The notes beneath the pieces were generated by a model, which saw only the letters and a program-made list of their open reading frames with translations, did no database searches and was not told the origin of the DNA. Shown piece by piece: positions 26,996-34,686 of a DNA stretch of 64,000 nt. The position numbers and the translations under genes were made by a program. The stretch is from Glandiceps talaboti (lineage: Eukaryota; Hemichordata; Enteropneusta; Spengelidae), in NCBI RefSeq assembly GCF_964340395.1, contig NC_135552.1, positions 9,156,994 to 9,220,993 of the forward strand, in the 5' to 3' direction. Numbering within the stretch: the first letter of the stretch is position 1; every line of letters starts with the position of its first letter.

Positions 26996-27600
26996 TATTG
27001 ATTTATTGACTGATCTTATGAGCCTTACTTTCACTCACTATAAGTGTATATATCCATGAAATATTATCTGTTCGATTACAGACACCACAACTAAGAGCAT
27101 ACATTGCATCACACCGTAATAAATATTGAAATCCCATCTTTCACGTATGTTCCCATTTTCCCCAAACAGATGATGGCACTGAGAAAAAAAGAAGAAAAGG
27201 TAAGAATAAGTGCCATGAAACAAGATACCAAGGTGGATAAAGAACGTGCTGTTCGTCTGTTGACCAAGGAATTGGAGAAGGTATTTAAGACATTTATAGT
27301 AGAAACCGGGGTAGAAACATATATATACCAGGTTCATTTATTATTCGATGCATCGCAGTATACAATCATGACTTTTTTTATTACACCAGTTTCCTATTAT
27401 GTTCCATTCATGTTCCAATGTGTAAAATGTCGACATTTTTCACTTTTCTAATTACGTAAACTCAACAATATCAATTGTGCTTGTGCAGAAATAGTTTAAA
27501 ATATGTAGTACCTTATAACGGAAGCTGAAAGTCACTTTTTGCTTTTTTTTCACAGAAAACCACCAGACTTGCTGCAATGAAGCAACTATTAAAGGAGTAA
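1560..27600 (+). CDS. GABA-B-receptor-like class C GPCR, complete gene of 17 coding exons
   Basis: Coding exons: 1560-1796, 7082-7219, 8082-8252, 9506-9616, 10469-10534, 13465-13665, 13930-14166, 14927-14996, 16450-16533, 17273-17423, 18756-18888, 20875-20988, 24865-24987, 25184-25361, 26253-26416, 27170-27280 and 27556-27600. They total 2334 nt and stay in frame to TAA, giving a predicted 777 residues. Residues 1 to about 22 look like a signal peptide. Residues 25-430 match the periplasmic-binding-protein-like ligand domain of GABA-B receptors, with [12 protein letters not shown] and [12 protein letters not shown] closest to the GABBR1 branch. Seven hydrophobic segments span about 460-725. 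The TM3-ECL2 disulfide cysteines (VQCH, KSCS) and the GABA-B-like FLAWE motif are present. The cytoplasmic tail is short and highly charged. Metabotropic GABA receptors are plasma-membrane dimers coupling to Gi/o. Whether this paralogue binds GABA is not shown. Family assignment is secure; the subunit class is not. Confidence 0.93.
2475..2560 (-). repeat. tRNA-like SINE head (remnant)
   Basis: The minus strand carries an A-box-like TGACTAAGAGGT (2522-2533) and a perfect B-box-type GGTTCGAATCA (2483-2493) at tRNA-like spacing. The flanks do not form a clean acceptor stem, so a tRNA-derived SINE or tRNA pseudogene is more likely than a working tRNA. Confidence 0.5.
4298..4381. repeat. (TG)n microsatellite, about 84 bp
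   Basis: Uninterrupted TG dinucleotide run. The cysteine/valine reading frames through it are artefacts. Confidence 0.97.
4670..5215 (+). repeat. Dispersed repeat, family R1, copy 1
   Basis: About 250 bp here matches 61120-61480 in the same order: TTATTAAAACTAAA, then GATATAGCCTAATTAC, then GCTCATTAATATTCA, then TTTGAATTGAGC. A CA/CATA microsatellite follows, and the end is CCTTCCTTACGGAA. It is a non-coding interspersed family with a variable internal microsatellite. Confidence 0.75.
4938..5169. repeat. CA/CATA microsatellite blocks inside the R1 copy
   Basis: CA then CATA repeats at 4938-4976 and again at 5115-5169, separated by a unique segment. Confidence 0.9.
5744..5804 (-). repeat. 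(GAAT)n tract with LINE-like 3' end beside it
   Basis: GAAT repeats are followed on the + strand by AAATTTATTTCACC. On the minus strand this reads as a GGTGAAATAAATTT sequence running into an ATTC repeat, the usual look of a CR1/L2-type LINE 3' terminus. No coding part of the LINE is visible. Confidence 0.55.
6465..6800. repeat. Foldback (palindromic) repeat of R1-related sequence
   Basis: The left arm (about 6465-6602) and right arm (about 6655-6795) are inverted copies around a short centre. Both contain the TAATTACCGAAAATCATTAA motif found in family R1. The transcript could form a long hairpin. Confidence 0.75.
7082..7219 (+). CDS. Receptor exon 2
   Basis: Starts after ATTTTAG and ends CAG|gtaaga, 46 codons, phase 0/0. 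It encodes [16 protein letters not shown]...ASSMIS...YYNLVQ. This is the segment in which family members carry a conserved cysteine pair. Both cysteines are absent here, while the adjacent double serine is kept. Confidence 0.9.
7450..7690. repeat. Small foldback repeat in intron 2
   Basis: GGAAAATGTGGTAAAC...CCAAGTTACTAGTAG (about 7455-7497) recurs inverted at about 7632-7685. No coding content. Confidence 0.55.
8082..8252 (+). CDS. Receptor exon 3
   Basis: 57 codons, phase 0/0, acceptor CCAACAG, donor CTG|gtaatt. It encodes [20 protein letters not shown] and [12 protein letters not shown], the family's conserved 'ALSN...FRT.PS' block and the strand after the first lobe crossover. Confidence 0.92.
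8253..9505 (+). other. Receptor intron 3
   Basis: Non-coding and AT-rich, with several TTTGCATAATTA-type motifs. A stretch at about 9110-9215 resembles one arm of the foldback at 25405-25925. Confidence 0.5.
9506..9616 (+). CDS. Receptor exon 4
   Basis: 37 codons, phase 0/0, between CTCAACAG and AAG|gtaaag. Second-lobe helix and strand ([18 protein letters not shown]). Confidence 0.88.
9748..9900. repeat. (CTGT)n imperfect microsatellite
   Basis: Degenerate CTGT/CCGT tetranucleotide tract just downstream of exon 4. Confidence 0.9.
10469..10534 (+). CDS. Receptor exon 5
   Basis: 22 codons, phase 0/0, between TTCTTCAG and CAG|gtatgt. It encodes [20 protein letters not shown], near-identical in pattern to the GABBR1 'DARIIVGLFYET' block. 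The tyrosine of YET, which contacts ligand in GABBR1, is retained. Confidence 0.92.
10535..13464 (+). other. Receptor intron 5 (2.9 kb)
   Basis: No recognisable gene. It holds a (GTTT)n/(GTCT)n tract at 12931-12988 and short GTGAATGGTGAA-like direct repeats at about 11360-11450. Otherwise it is unique AT-rich sequence. Confidence 0.5.
12931..12988. repeat. (GTTT)n/(GTCT)n microsatellite
   Basis: Tetranucleotide tract inside intron 5. Confidence 0.9.
13465..13665 (+). CDS. Receptor exon 6
   Basis: 67 codons, phase 0/0, between TATGCTAG and TTG|gtgagt. It encodes [12 protein letters not shown] followed by [11 protein letters not shown] and HGYIAVE. The cysteine here, with the one at the end of exon 5, forms the second conserved family disulfide. 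Confidence 0.92.
13930..14166 (+). CDS. Receptor exon 7
   Basis: 79 codons, phase 0/0, between GTGTTTAG and AGT|gtgagt. It encodes [18 protein letters not shown], the highly conserved 'YDAVWA.ALALN' helix, and then the strand leading to FFGVS. Confidence 0.92.
14262..14640 (+). pseudogene. CR1/L2-like LINE 3' fragment
   Basis: Conceptual translation from about 14266 gives [16 protein letters not shown] followed by a [11 protein letters not shown] helix. This is the 'GP.LWN.LP..IR...S...FK..LK' tail typical of LINE reverse-transcriptase C-termini. It is followed by about 230 bp of 3' UTR ending in an AATAAATA tail near 14615-14637. 5'-truncated. Confidence 0.7.
14927..14996 (+). CDS. Receptor exon 8
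   Basis: 70 nt, phase 0/1, between CTCATAG and GATG|gtaatg. It encodes [14 protein letters not shown], matching the family's 'GxxGxVxFDxxGDR' strand but without its usual FD/GDR residues. Confidence 0.88.
14997..16449 (+). other. Receptor intron 8
   Basis: No gene seen. An AATA-type tetranucleotide tract lies at 16219-16245. The rest is unique AT-rich sequence. Confidence 0.5.
16450..16533 (+). CDS. Receptor exon 9
   Basis: 84 nt, phase 1/1, acceptor ATGTTCAG, donor CAAG|gtgagg. It encodes [13 protein letters not shown]...PLIWQ, the last strand of the ligand domain (family 'VGxYDxxxDxLxW...IxW'). Confidence 0.92.
17273..17423 (+). CDS. Receptor exon 10: linker and TM1
   Basis: 151 nt, phase 1/2, acceptor ATTTTACAG, donor AGAAA|gttagt. 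A short linker APPTDG replaces the cysteine-rich domain of other class C receptors, as is normal for GABA-B receptors. The hydrophobic TM1 follows ([12 protein letters not shown]). Confidence 0.9.
17490..17613. repeat. (ATGT)n microsatellite with internal ACGC block
   Basis: Tetranucleotide tract beginning 67 bp after the exon 10 donor, with a central GCAC/GCAT segment. Confidence 0.95.
17995..18085 (+). repeat. LINE 3' terminus with TTGA tail
   Basis: GGCCTTATTGTTCTGAAATAAA followed by a CTGATTGATTGATTG tail, the shape of a CR1-like 3' end. No coding remnant is visible upstream. Confidence 0.55.
18756..18888 (+). CDS. Receptor exon 11: TM2
   Basis: 133 nt, phase 2/0, acceptor ATTTTAG, donor CAT|gtacgt. 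It encodes [17 protein letters not shown], matching the family's intracellular-loop 'IKMSSP.(M/L)NN' motif and TM2. It ends with the TM3-proximal cysteine in VQCH. Confidence 0.94.
19489..20791. mobile_element. Foldback DNA-transposon-like element with 3-bp TAA duplication
   Basis: Two inverted arms of about 520 bp (19492-20012 and about 20262-20788) start with TAGTCCAGTTGCCAGAGGTGG and end with its complement, around a loop of about 250 bp. TAA flanks both sides (19489-19491 and 20789-20791). A TWA target duplication fits the PIF/Harbinger superfamily, but no transposase is present. It is a non-autonomous element lying wholly in intron 11. Confidence 0.75.
20875..20988 (+). CDS. Receptor exon 12: TM3
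   Basis: 38 codons, phase 0/0, acceptor GTTTTCAG, donor ATA|gtatga. It encodes [20 protein letters not shown], a near-perfect fit to the family's 'TTAFG(A/S)MF(A/T)KTWRVH.IF' signature. Confidence 0.95.
21055..23890 (-). pseudogene. Decayed endonuclease-RT LINE, antisense in intron 12
   Basis: Read on the minus strand, the order is: an AP-type endonuclease from about 23836 (ALQKTH, then [12 protein letters not shown] near 23460, then QIDYIL and SDHRLV near 23150-23240); RT fingers (about 22783-22071, including a proline-rich NLRPI motif and a [14 protein letters not shown] block); and an RT palm remnant near 21830. The C-terminal domain runs to about 21080 ([12 protein letters not shown] at about 21320). 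Multiple frameshifts and stops break it, and the catalytic motif reads YADG instead of YADD. The 3' end abuts an AT repeat (21055-21070). Architecture resembles RTE/BovB-like endonuclease-RTs. The clade is uncertain. Confidence 0.85.
24247..24398. repeat. (AT)n microsatellite blocks
   Basis: AT dinucleotide tracts at about 24247-24290 and 24316-24398. Confidence 0.95.
24767..24810. repeat. (AT)n microsatellite
   Basis: AT tract about 55 bp upstream of receptor exon 13. Confidence 0.95.
24865..24987 (+). CDS. Receptor exon 13: TM4
   Basis: 41 codons, phase 0/0, acceptor CATTTCAG, donor CAG|gtacag. It encodes [20 protein letters not shown] and then [10 protein letters not shown], matching 'KD.KL......L..D......W...DP' of the family. 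Confidence 0.92.
25184..25361 (+). CDS. Receptor exon 14: ECL2 and TM5
   Basis: 178 nt, phase 0/1, acceptor TTCTATAG, donor GAGA|gtaagc. It carries the ECL2 cysteine (KSCS), then TM5 ([18 protein letters not shown]) and the GABA-B-like [17 protein letters not shown] loop. Confidence 0.94.
25405..25925. repeat. Foldback repeat in intron 14
   Basis: Inverted arms at about 25405-25625 and 25725-25925 share GATTTCACATCACTTACATT, ATTGCCGAGAAATACG and GAGACAATGTGCA in complementary orientation. It is a non-coding MITE-like hairpin. A partial single-arm relative lies at about 9110-9215. Confidence 0.75.
26253..26416 (+). CDS. Receptor exon 15: TM6 and TM7
   Basis: 164 nt, phase 1/0, acceptor TTTTCAAG, donor AAG|gtaagt. 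It encodes [18 protein letters not shown] (TM6) and VLVLAFVPK (end of TM7). The family has 'FVPK' at exactly this point. Confidence 0.94.
26524..26538. repeat. Poly-G tract
   Basis: Run of about 15 G residues in intron 15, a likely length-variable site. Confidence 0.9.
26600..27006 (+). pseudogene. LINE 3' fragment with TTGA-repeat tail
   Basis: Translation gives [19 protein letters not shown] then [19 protein letters not shown], the standard non-LTR retrotransposon RT C-terminus ('GxRxFxxxAPxLWNxLP'). A frameshift follows, then short 3' sequence and a (TTGA)n tail at 26958-27006. 5'-truncated CR1/L2-like copy in intron 15. Confidence 0.8.
27170..27280 (+). CDS. Receptor exon 16: charged tail
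   Basis: 37 codons, phase 0/0, acceptor CCAAACAG, donor AAG|gattt-type weak site (gtattt). It encodes [10 protein letters not shown] followed by a Lys/Glu-rich helix ending LLTKELEK, possibly a short coiled coil. An internal donor AAG|gtaaga at 27200 is closer to consensus and also phase 0. Confidence 0.82.
27556..27600 (+). CDS. Receptor exon 17: C-terminus
   Basis: 14 codons plus TAA, acceptor TTTCACAG. It encodes [14 protein letters not shown]. It continues the amphipathic helix of exon 16 in the same frame. Confidence 0.82.
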   Translation, partial: KTTRLAAMKQLLKE

Positions 27601-28423
27601 AATCCTTATTCTTTGAAACAAGGCTGGCAGTGTATGGGGGTGGTATCACTACTTTTCAATGTACCGGTGTTTATTTAATTTCTGTGACGTCATATCTGAA
27701 GGATATACTACTTTCGTAGCCATTTTATAGTCAATTGAATGCATGTTGCCATATAGAGACTTTCTTATACATCGAGTGAATGTTACTGTATTGAACATTT
27801 CGTACACTTATCACTTCAAATTCTACTACTTTTGTGACTAATGAACAATTAGTTTAATATCCTTCATCAAATATCTTTCTGTAACGTAATTATGCCAAGC
27901 CATTGTATGTCAGATATATTCCTCTGACTGTTACATACCGAAATAACAGTTGTTAAATGTTCCAAAACCATGTCTTGTCAGAAATTTGAGAACATGTCCT
28001 TGAAAGTTTTAAAAATCTAAATTTTATCTTTTTGCAAACCAATTAATATATAGTAAACTTCATTTTAAATGATAGATACGATGTTTAACTATATTTCATA
28101 GATATATTATAGAATTTCATAATCAATGGTTTCAATATATTCAATATAAGCATAAATGTATATCATGAAACTTATATGTACTATGTATTTCTTACCGCTT
28201 CAAAATTCGCCATCTAAATCAGTTTATTATATATTCTACAATTTTTCTATCCTGGTAATATCCATGCATATGCTATAAAGAATTGTTTACGCATGTCATA
28301 CATCTTTGATGCGATGACTTTGATTTCAATAATTTTCCAACTAGACATCCAAAGTAACATCCCCACCAAATATCAAAATAATTGGCCATGTGGGTTTTTA
28401 GTTTGTCGTTAACATGTACACGC
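27601..28423. other. Receptor 3' flank
   Basis: AT-rich, with no ORF of note. It probably includes the receptor 3' untranslated region. No canonical AATAAA was pinned down before the tandem repeat begins. Confidence 0.4.
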
Positions 28424-28458
28424 ACAGACACAGACACAGACACACACAGACACACACA

Positions 28459-28492
<34 letters not shown>

Positions 28493-31400
28493 CGCGCATA
28501 CACAGCACTCATTCGATCATCGATAAAATTCCAAAGAGGTTATAGGTCCCCGTCTTTTACGCCAATACATTGTTTTCCTTAGCAACCTTTTCTGTCACCA
28601 TTCTTTTCGGCACATAGGGACGTATTCAATCTTGTTTTCCCACAGCAAACCACCAGTGATTGCATGGTAACCGTTTGGAGACGTCAGTGATATGCTAACA
28701 TACATAGTTACGTGATACTGATAACTACATTTTAATTGTACACGTAATTGTATAATATGGAAATAAACCAATTTTCAATTCAGTCTAATGATAGCGTGTC
28801 CTCTAATTGACTTATCCATATGAGATTTCTACTTTTGTTTATTGAAGCAAAAGATGTCAGATTTTACAAAAACAACGAAATTGAAATGGAACACCCATCC
28901 AATTGTATCATTTTAGGACAAAACAGACGTTTTACTTAATCATTAAAATATGTTCATTCAAGTATTGACGAACAAAAAATATTCTGATTCGGTATTATTG
29001 ATTGACGAAAAGTCGATTGTTTTTCCGTTCTCTATACTAGAAACATATTAATCTATAACCCCTGACCAGAGACTAACAAATGAATTGTCTGAAATATTAA
29101 TGCAGTGATTTAAAGCAATACAGATTTCTTAAATGTATTTGAGTGAAATGAGTTCTGAGGCCATACAATAAGGACGATTGTATATGTGTGTGAAAGGGGG
29201 GGGGGTCGAATGTAAATGACGTCAGATGGACTCCCGTTCTACTGAGTATGCAATGTTGGTCGAACATAGGGGCGGAGATTTGGAGAGATTAGTGTAAAAT
29301 GGGATAATCTGACCAATGTCTTTGTCGCCTATGTATATGTAGTGTAGTGTGGTTATGATAATTATATAAAAGATATTCGTTTTTCATTCATTTGATAAAC
29401 ATGTACGCTTTTTACCAAAGCACCATAGTTCATTTCTACAAATACATAGCATTATGGGTAATTTACTTTACTAAGATTAGGATATATTATAGGATGAGGT
29501 AAAAATGGGGATGCAATTTTAAACTCAATTGGTTTAATAGGGTCTGGGGTTTAGCAACAGGGTTGCACACCCCTATGAAACTACTGGGTACTACCCCACC
29601 CCCACCCCCACGGGTGCTAGTTATGCTTAGTTGTTGCTGCAATCGACAGTCTGCGTTGCCTGCCCTTTTGGTGAAAAAAGTATGTTGTCATGGCTACAAT
29701 TCTTTCTGAACCGACTGGCATTTCAATCCATATACTCAATTCATTCCATAGAATACAGTCGTATAATGCTAGTATCTGAACATCACGATCTAAAAACCCA
29801 CGTCTTTGTTTGCATTTTAGTAAACGCAGCCGAATTGTATTAATTGAGAACTAGAAAACACATGTCGAAACAATAAAGTATACACCACCATATTTACAAG
29901 AAATGTGTGATTTTTTGTGTGAATAGGGCTGTGGAAATATGATTCACCGCAAATATTTTGTTACACCGCTCCAGTGCAATAGACCGTTGGTTGACACACA
30001 CACACACACACTCGCACGCACGCGCGCATACACACAGCACTCATTCGATCATCGATTTAATGCCAAAGAGGTTATAGGTCCCCGTCTTTTACGCCAATAC
30101 ATTGTTTTCCCTTGCAACCTTTACTGTCACCATTCTTTTTGGCACATAGGGACGTATTCAATCTTGTTTTCCACAGCAAACCACCAGTGATTGCATGGTA
30201 ACCGTTGATATGCTAACATACTTAGTGATGTGATACTGATAACTACATGATAATTGTACACGTAATTGTATAATATGGAAATAAACCAATTTTCAATTCA
30301 GTCTAATGGTAGCGTGTCCTCTAATTGCCTTATCCATATGAGATTTCTATTTGTTTATTGAAACAAAAGATGTTAGATTTTACAAAAACTACGAAATTGA
30401 AATTGAACACCCATCCAATTGTATCATTGTAGGACAAAACAGACGTTTTACCTAATCATTAAAAAAATATGTCCATTCAAGTACTGACGAACAAAAAATA
30501 TTCTGATTCGGTAGTATTGATTGAAGAAAAGTCATCGCAGCATAAACCAAGTGATTGTGTTTCCGTTCTCTATACTAGAAACATGGAAATCTAACCCCCT
30601 GACCAGAGACTAACAAATGAATTGTTTGAAATATTAATGCAGTGATTTAAAGCAATACAGATTTCTTAAATGTATTTGAGTGAAATGAGTTCTGTCGCCG
30701 TACAATAAGGACGATTGTAGATGTGTGTGAAAGGGGGGGGGGGGGGTCGAATGTAAATGACGTCAGATGGACTCCCGTTCTACTGAGTATGCAATGTTGG
30801 TCGAACATAGGGGCGAAGATTTGGAGAGATTAGTGTAAAATGGGATAATCTGACCAATGTCTTTGTCGCCTATGTATATGTAGTGTAGTGTGGTTATGAT
30901 AATTATATAAAAGATATTCGTTTTTCATTATTTTTCATTCGTTTGATAAACATCTACGCTTTTTACCAAAGCACCATAGTTCATTTCTACAAATACATAG
31001 CATTATGAGTAATTTACTTTACTAAGATTAGGATATATTATAGGATGAGGTAAAAATGGGGATGCAATTTTAAATTCATTTGGTTTAATAGGGTCTGGGG
31101 TTTAGCAACAGGGTTGCACACCCCTATGAAACTACTGGGTACTACCCCACCCCCACCCCTCTGGTGCCAGATATGCTTAGTTGTTGCTGCAATCGACAGT
31201 CTGCGTTGCCTGCCCTTTTGGTGAAAAAAGTATGTTGTCATGGCTACAATTCTTTCTGAACCGATTGGCATTTCAATCCATATACTCAATTCATTCCATA
31301 GAATACAGTCGTATAATGCTAGTATTTTAACATCACGATCTAAAAACCCACGTCTTTGTTTCAATATAAAATGCCTTAGTGTTTGCATTTTAGTGAATGC

Positions 31401-31567
31401 AGCCGAATTGTATTAATTGAGAACTAGAAAACACATGTCGAAACAATAAAGTATACACCACCATATTTACAAGAAATGTGTGATTTTTTTTGTGAATAGG
31501 GCTGTTGAAATATGATTCACCGCAAATATTTTGTTACACCGCTCCCGTGCAATAGACCGTTGGTTGA

Positions 31568-31620
<53 letters not shown>

Positions 31621-33155
31621 CACTCATTCGATCATCGATTTAATGCCAAAGAGGTTATAGGTCCCCGTCTTTTACGCCAATACATTGTTTTCCCTAGCAA
31701 CCTTTACTGTCACCATTCTTTTCGGCACATAGGGACTTATTCAATCTTGTTTTCCACAGCAAACCACCAGTGATTGCATGGTAACCGTTGATATGCTAAC
31801 ATACTTAGTGATGTGATACTGATAACTACATGATAATTGTACACGTAATTGTATAATATGGAAATAAACCAATTTTCAATTCAGTCTAATGGTAGCGTGT
31901 CCTCTAATTGCCTTATCCATATGAGATTTCTACTTTTGTTTATTGAAACAAAAGATGTTAGATTTTACAAAAACAACGAAATTGAAATGGAACACCCATC
32001 CAATTGTATCACTGTAGGACAAAACAGACGTTTTTCCTAATCATTAAAAAAATATGTTCATTCAAGTACTGACGAACAAAAAATATTCTGATTCGGTAGT
32101 ATTGATTGAAGAAAAGTCATCGCAGCATAAACCAAGTGATTGTGTTTCCGTTCTCTATACTAGAAACATGGAAATCTAACCCCCTGACCAGAGACTAACA
32201 AATGAATTGTTTGCAATATTAATGATGTGATTTAAAGCAATACAGATTTCTTAAATTTATTTGAGTGAAATGAGTTCTGTCGCCGTACAATAAGGACGAT
32301 TGTAGATGTGTGTGAAAGGGGGGGGGGGGTCGAATGTAAATGACGTCAGATGGACTCCCGTTCTACTGAGTATGCAATGTTGGTCGAACATAGGGGCGAA
32401 GATTTGGAGAGATTAGTGTAAAATGGGATAATCTGACCAATGTCTTTGTCGCCTATGTATATGTAGTGTAGTGTGGTTATGATAATTATATAAAAGATAT
32501 TCGTTTTTCATTATTTTTCATTCGTTTGATAAACATCTACGCTTTTTACCAAAGCACCATAGTTCATTTCTACAAATACATAGCATTATGGGTAATTTAC
32601 TTTACTAAGATTAGGATATATTATACGATGAGGTAAAAAATGGGGATGCAATTTTAAACTCAATTGGTTTTATAGGGTCTGGGGTTTAACAACAGGGTTG
32701 CGCACCCCTACGAATCTACTTGGCACCACCCCATCCCCACCCCTCTGGTGCCAGATATGCTTAGTTGTTGCTGCAATCGACAGTCTGCGTTGCCTGCCCG
32801 GCCCTTTTGGTGAAAAAAGTATGTTGTCATGGCTACAATTCTTTCTGAACCGACTGGCATTTCAATCCATATACTCAATTCATTCCATAGAATAGAGTCG
32901 TATAATGCTAGTATTTTAACCTCACGATCTGAAAACCCACGTCTTTGTTTCAATATATAATGCCTTATTGGTTGCATTTTAGTAAAAGCAGCCGAATTGT
33001 ATTAATTGAGAACTAGAAAACACATGTCGAAACAATAAAGTATACATCACCATATTTACAAGAAATGTGTGAAATCTTTTGTGAAATAGGGCTGTCGTGA
33101 TTCACCGCAAATATTTTGTTAAACCGCTCCCGTATAATAGACTATTGGTTGACAC
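28424..33155. repeat. Three tandem copies of a unit of about 1.55 kb
   Basis: Head-to-tail copies span about 28424-29993, 29994-31568 and 31569-33155. Each starts with a CA microsatellite followed by CACTCATTCGATCATCGAT (at 28506, 30038 and 31621, i.e. offsets of 1532 and 1583 bp). Each contains a poly-G tract followed by TCGAATGTAAATGACGTCAG and ends CTATTGGTTGACAC or similar. Copies 2 and 3 share insertions absent from copy 1 (CATCGCAGCATAAACCAAG). No coding capacity or transposon terminus was recognised. Confidence 0.93.
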
Positions 33156-33222
33156 TTTTTTGTTGCAAACGTAAGCAATAAACACATAGTTAGCCCTATA
33201 ATCTGTCAATCAAATGTTCTGT

Positions 33223-33294
33223 TTAAATCACACTTACACATTTGAGATTATTGTGGAGTCAACTTTATTACATAACAACACTTGAAAAAGTCCC
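33223..33294 (-). repeat. Ngaro B2 terminal repeat
   Basis: Matches 33521-33593 from TTAAATCACACTTACACA to CTTGAAAAAGTCCCC. It forms the 3' end of the element on the minus strand and is followed inward by a C-run. Confidence 0.9.
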
Positions 33295-33385
33295 CCCCCC
33301 CCCCTGACAAAAGTATTACATGTTTAAAACACTACATGTTCAAGAATGTCTACCAGAAATACATAACTACAATACAAGGGAAAAA

Positions 33386-33520
33386 AAATTGTGTACGGCT
33401 GGCAGTCTGCGCTGCCTAGCTTGCTACACGCTGCAATGGGCAATGCGGTAATGGCGGGAATGCCACGTCATGTGACAGCTCTCGTGTGATTTAAAAATAC
33501 CTCATCAAGTGAGCCACCCC
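33386..33520 (-). repeat. Ngaro A2 internal repeat
   Basis: Copy of 37489-37624 (TTGTGTACGGCTGGCAGTCT to AAGTGAGCCACCCC). It directly abuts B1 at 33520/33521. The A2-B1 junction is what a recombining circular intermediate would use. Confidence 0.9.
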
Positions 33521-33593
33521 TTAAATCACACTTACACATTTGAGATTATTGTGGAGTCAACTTTATTACATAACAACACTTGAAAAAGTCCCC
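33521..33593 (-). repeat. Ngaro B1 internal repeat
   Basis: Copy of B2, lying just downstream of the recombinase ORF in the element's own orientation. Confidence 0.9.
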
Positions 33594-33620
33594 AAATATC
33601 CCAAATCTGAGGGGGAGTAT

Positions 33621-34686
33621 TCAAAGGTAGGAGGTAGGGAGAGAGGAGGTAACCTGCATAGCAGAGTTAATTTTAAAGGTTAGAGGTAACGTTAAGTACT
33701 TCATATAGGCATCACTCTGCCAGTCCCCCATGACCTTAATAACCTCCCCTGGGATGCCACATTGGAGTGCCCATGATGCTCCACCGCGCCGCAAGCTGTG
33801 AGCAGAGTACTGCTCTTTAGGTATCCCTAAATTAGCAAGGCATCCACGTAGTTTGCTGCAAAAAAGGGAAGAGAGGAGGGGTTTAAATTCCCTGTTGCCT
33901 GTAGGCATGACAAAGGCTGGTCCGTTCCGGGGTGCATTGACAGTAAGAGAGAAATATCTGAGAACAGCCCATACTGGACACAGTGGGTGCCGTGGCACTA
34001 AAGGAAGAGGCACCACCAGTACACGGTCCTTGGTTGATTAGTTTTAGACCAATAAATAGAAATGGATAGACCCCATGTCTGTACCTGGAAGGCATTACGA
34101 GACAAGTGTTTAGCACTATCAAAGCCATGCAAAGAGGGAGCCAGAAAATTTGACTTCCTTAACAACCCAAAGAAACCAACAAGGCATGCCGCCCAAAAAA
34201 CTGAATCAACAACAGTAGACAGGTTCGATTGCTGACGTATACCTAGCAAAAGTTTAGGAGTAATAGGCAGCTTCCTATTAACAAAAGTACCCTTATCTTT
34301 GGCAATACCCCTCAAGACAATAGACAAAGACCAGTATCCTGCAACGGGTTCGCAAACCCATGCTCCAAATGTAAGATGCGAATAATATTTAAATATTGTT
34401 TGATTGAAGAGTACTTAAGCCTACGTGCTAAGTATGCCGCATATCTGCATACCATGAGTTGGGAGGCTGGGACTGGTGGGTAACCCATCTGTAAGCAGAA
34501 TTGTAGGTAAAATTTCCAGTGGGTACTGTAAGTATGTTTTGTGTTGGTAGCAAATGCCTTTGCTCTGTATGTCTCCACTTCCAAGTCAAGCTCCGCTGCC
34601 AGCTTTGTGATTTTTGGATCTGAGAATAAACAGTCATCAGTGCAGAGTAAGACATATGAAATGGAAGCCTGTAGTAGGTAAAGCAA
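33621..34686 (-). pseudogene. Tyrosine recombinase of the Ngaro-like element, two frameshifts
   Basis: Three overlapping frames (34686-34312, 34327-33998, 34016-33621) together cover the enzyme. The N-terminal part has the SAM-like core-binding look (NTKHTYSTHWKFYLQF, SIKQYLNIIRILH). The middle has the first catalytic Arg region (GFFGLLRKSNFLAP). The C-terminal part has HSLRRGGASWAL and GDWQSDAYMKYL, giving the His-x-x-Arg pair, a Trp in the second-His position and the nucleophile Tyr. The 1-nt disruptions lie near 34315-34327 and 34020-34035. It would integrate the element's circular DNA. Its start overlaps the end of the RT ORF. Confidence 0.88.

Noticed and set aside
31038-31388. 116-codon minus-strand ORF, with partial copies in each tandem unit
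   Set aside because: It is open only in part of the copies and broken by small indels in the others, with no recognisable domain.
28424-33155. Tandem array considered as CRISPR-like or satellite DNA
   Set aside because: Only three 1.5-kb units with no short repeat-spacer structure, in an animal genome. A segmental tandem duplication is the simpler reading.
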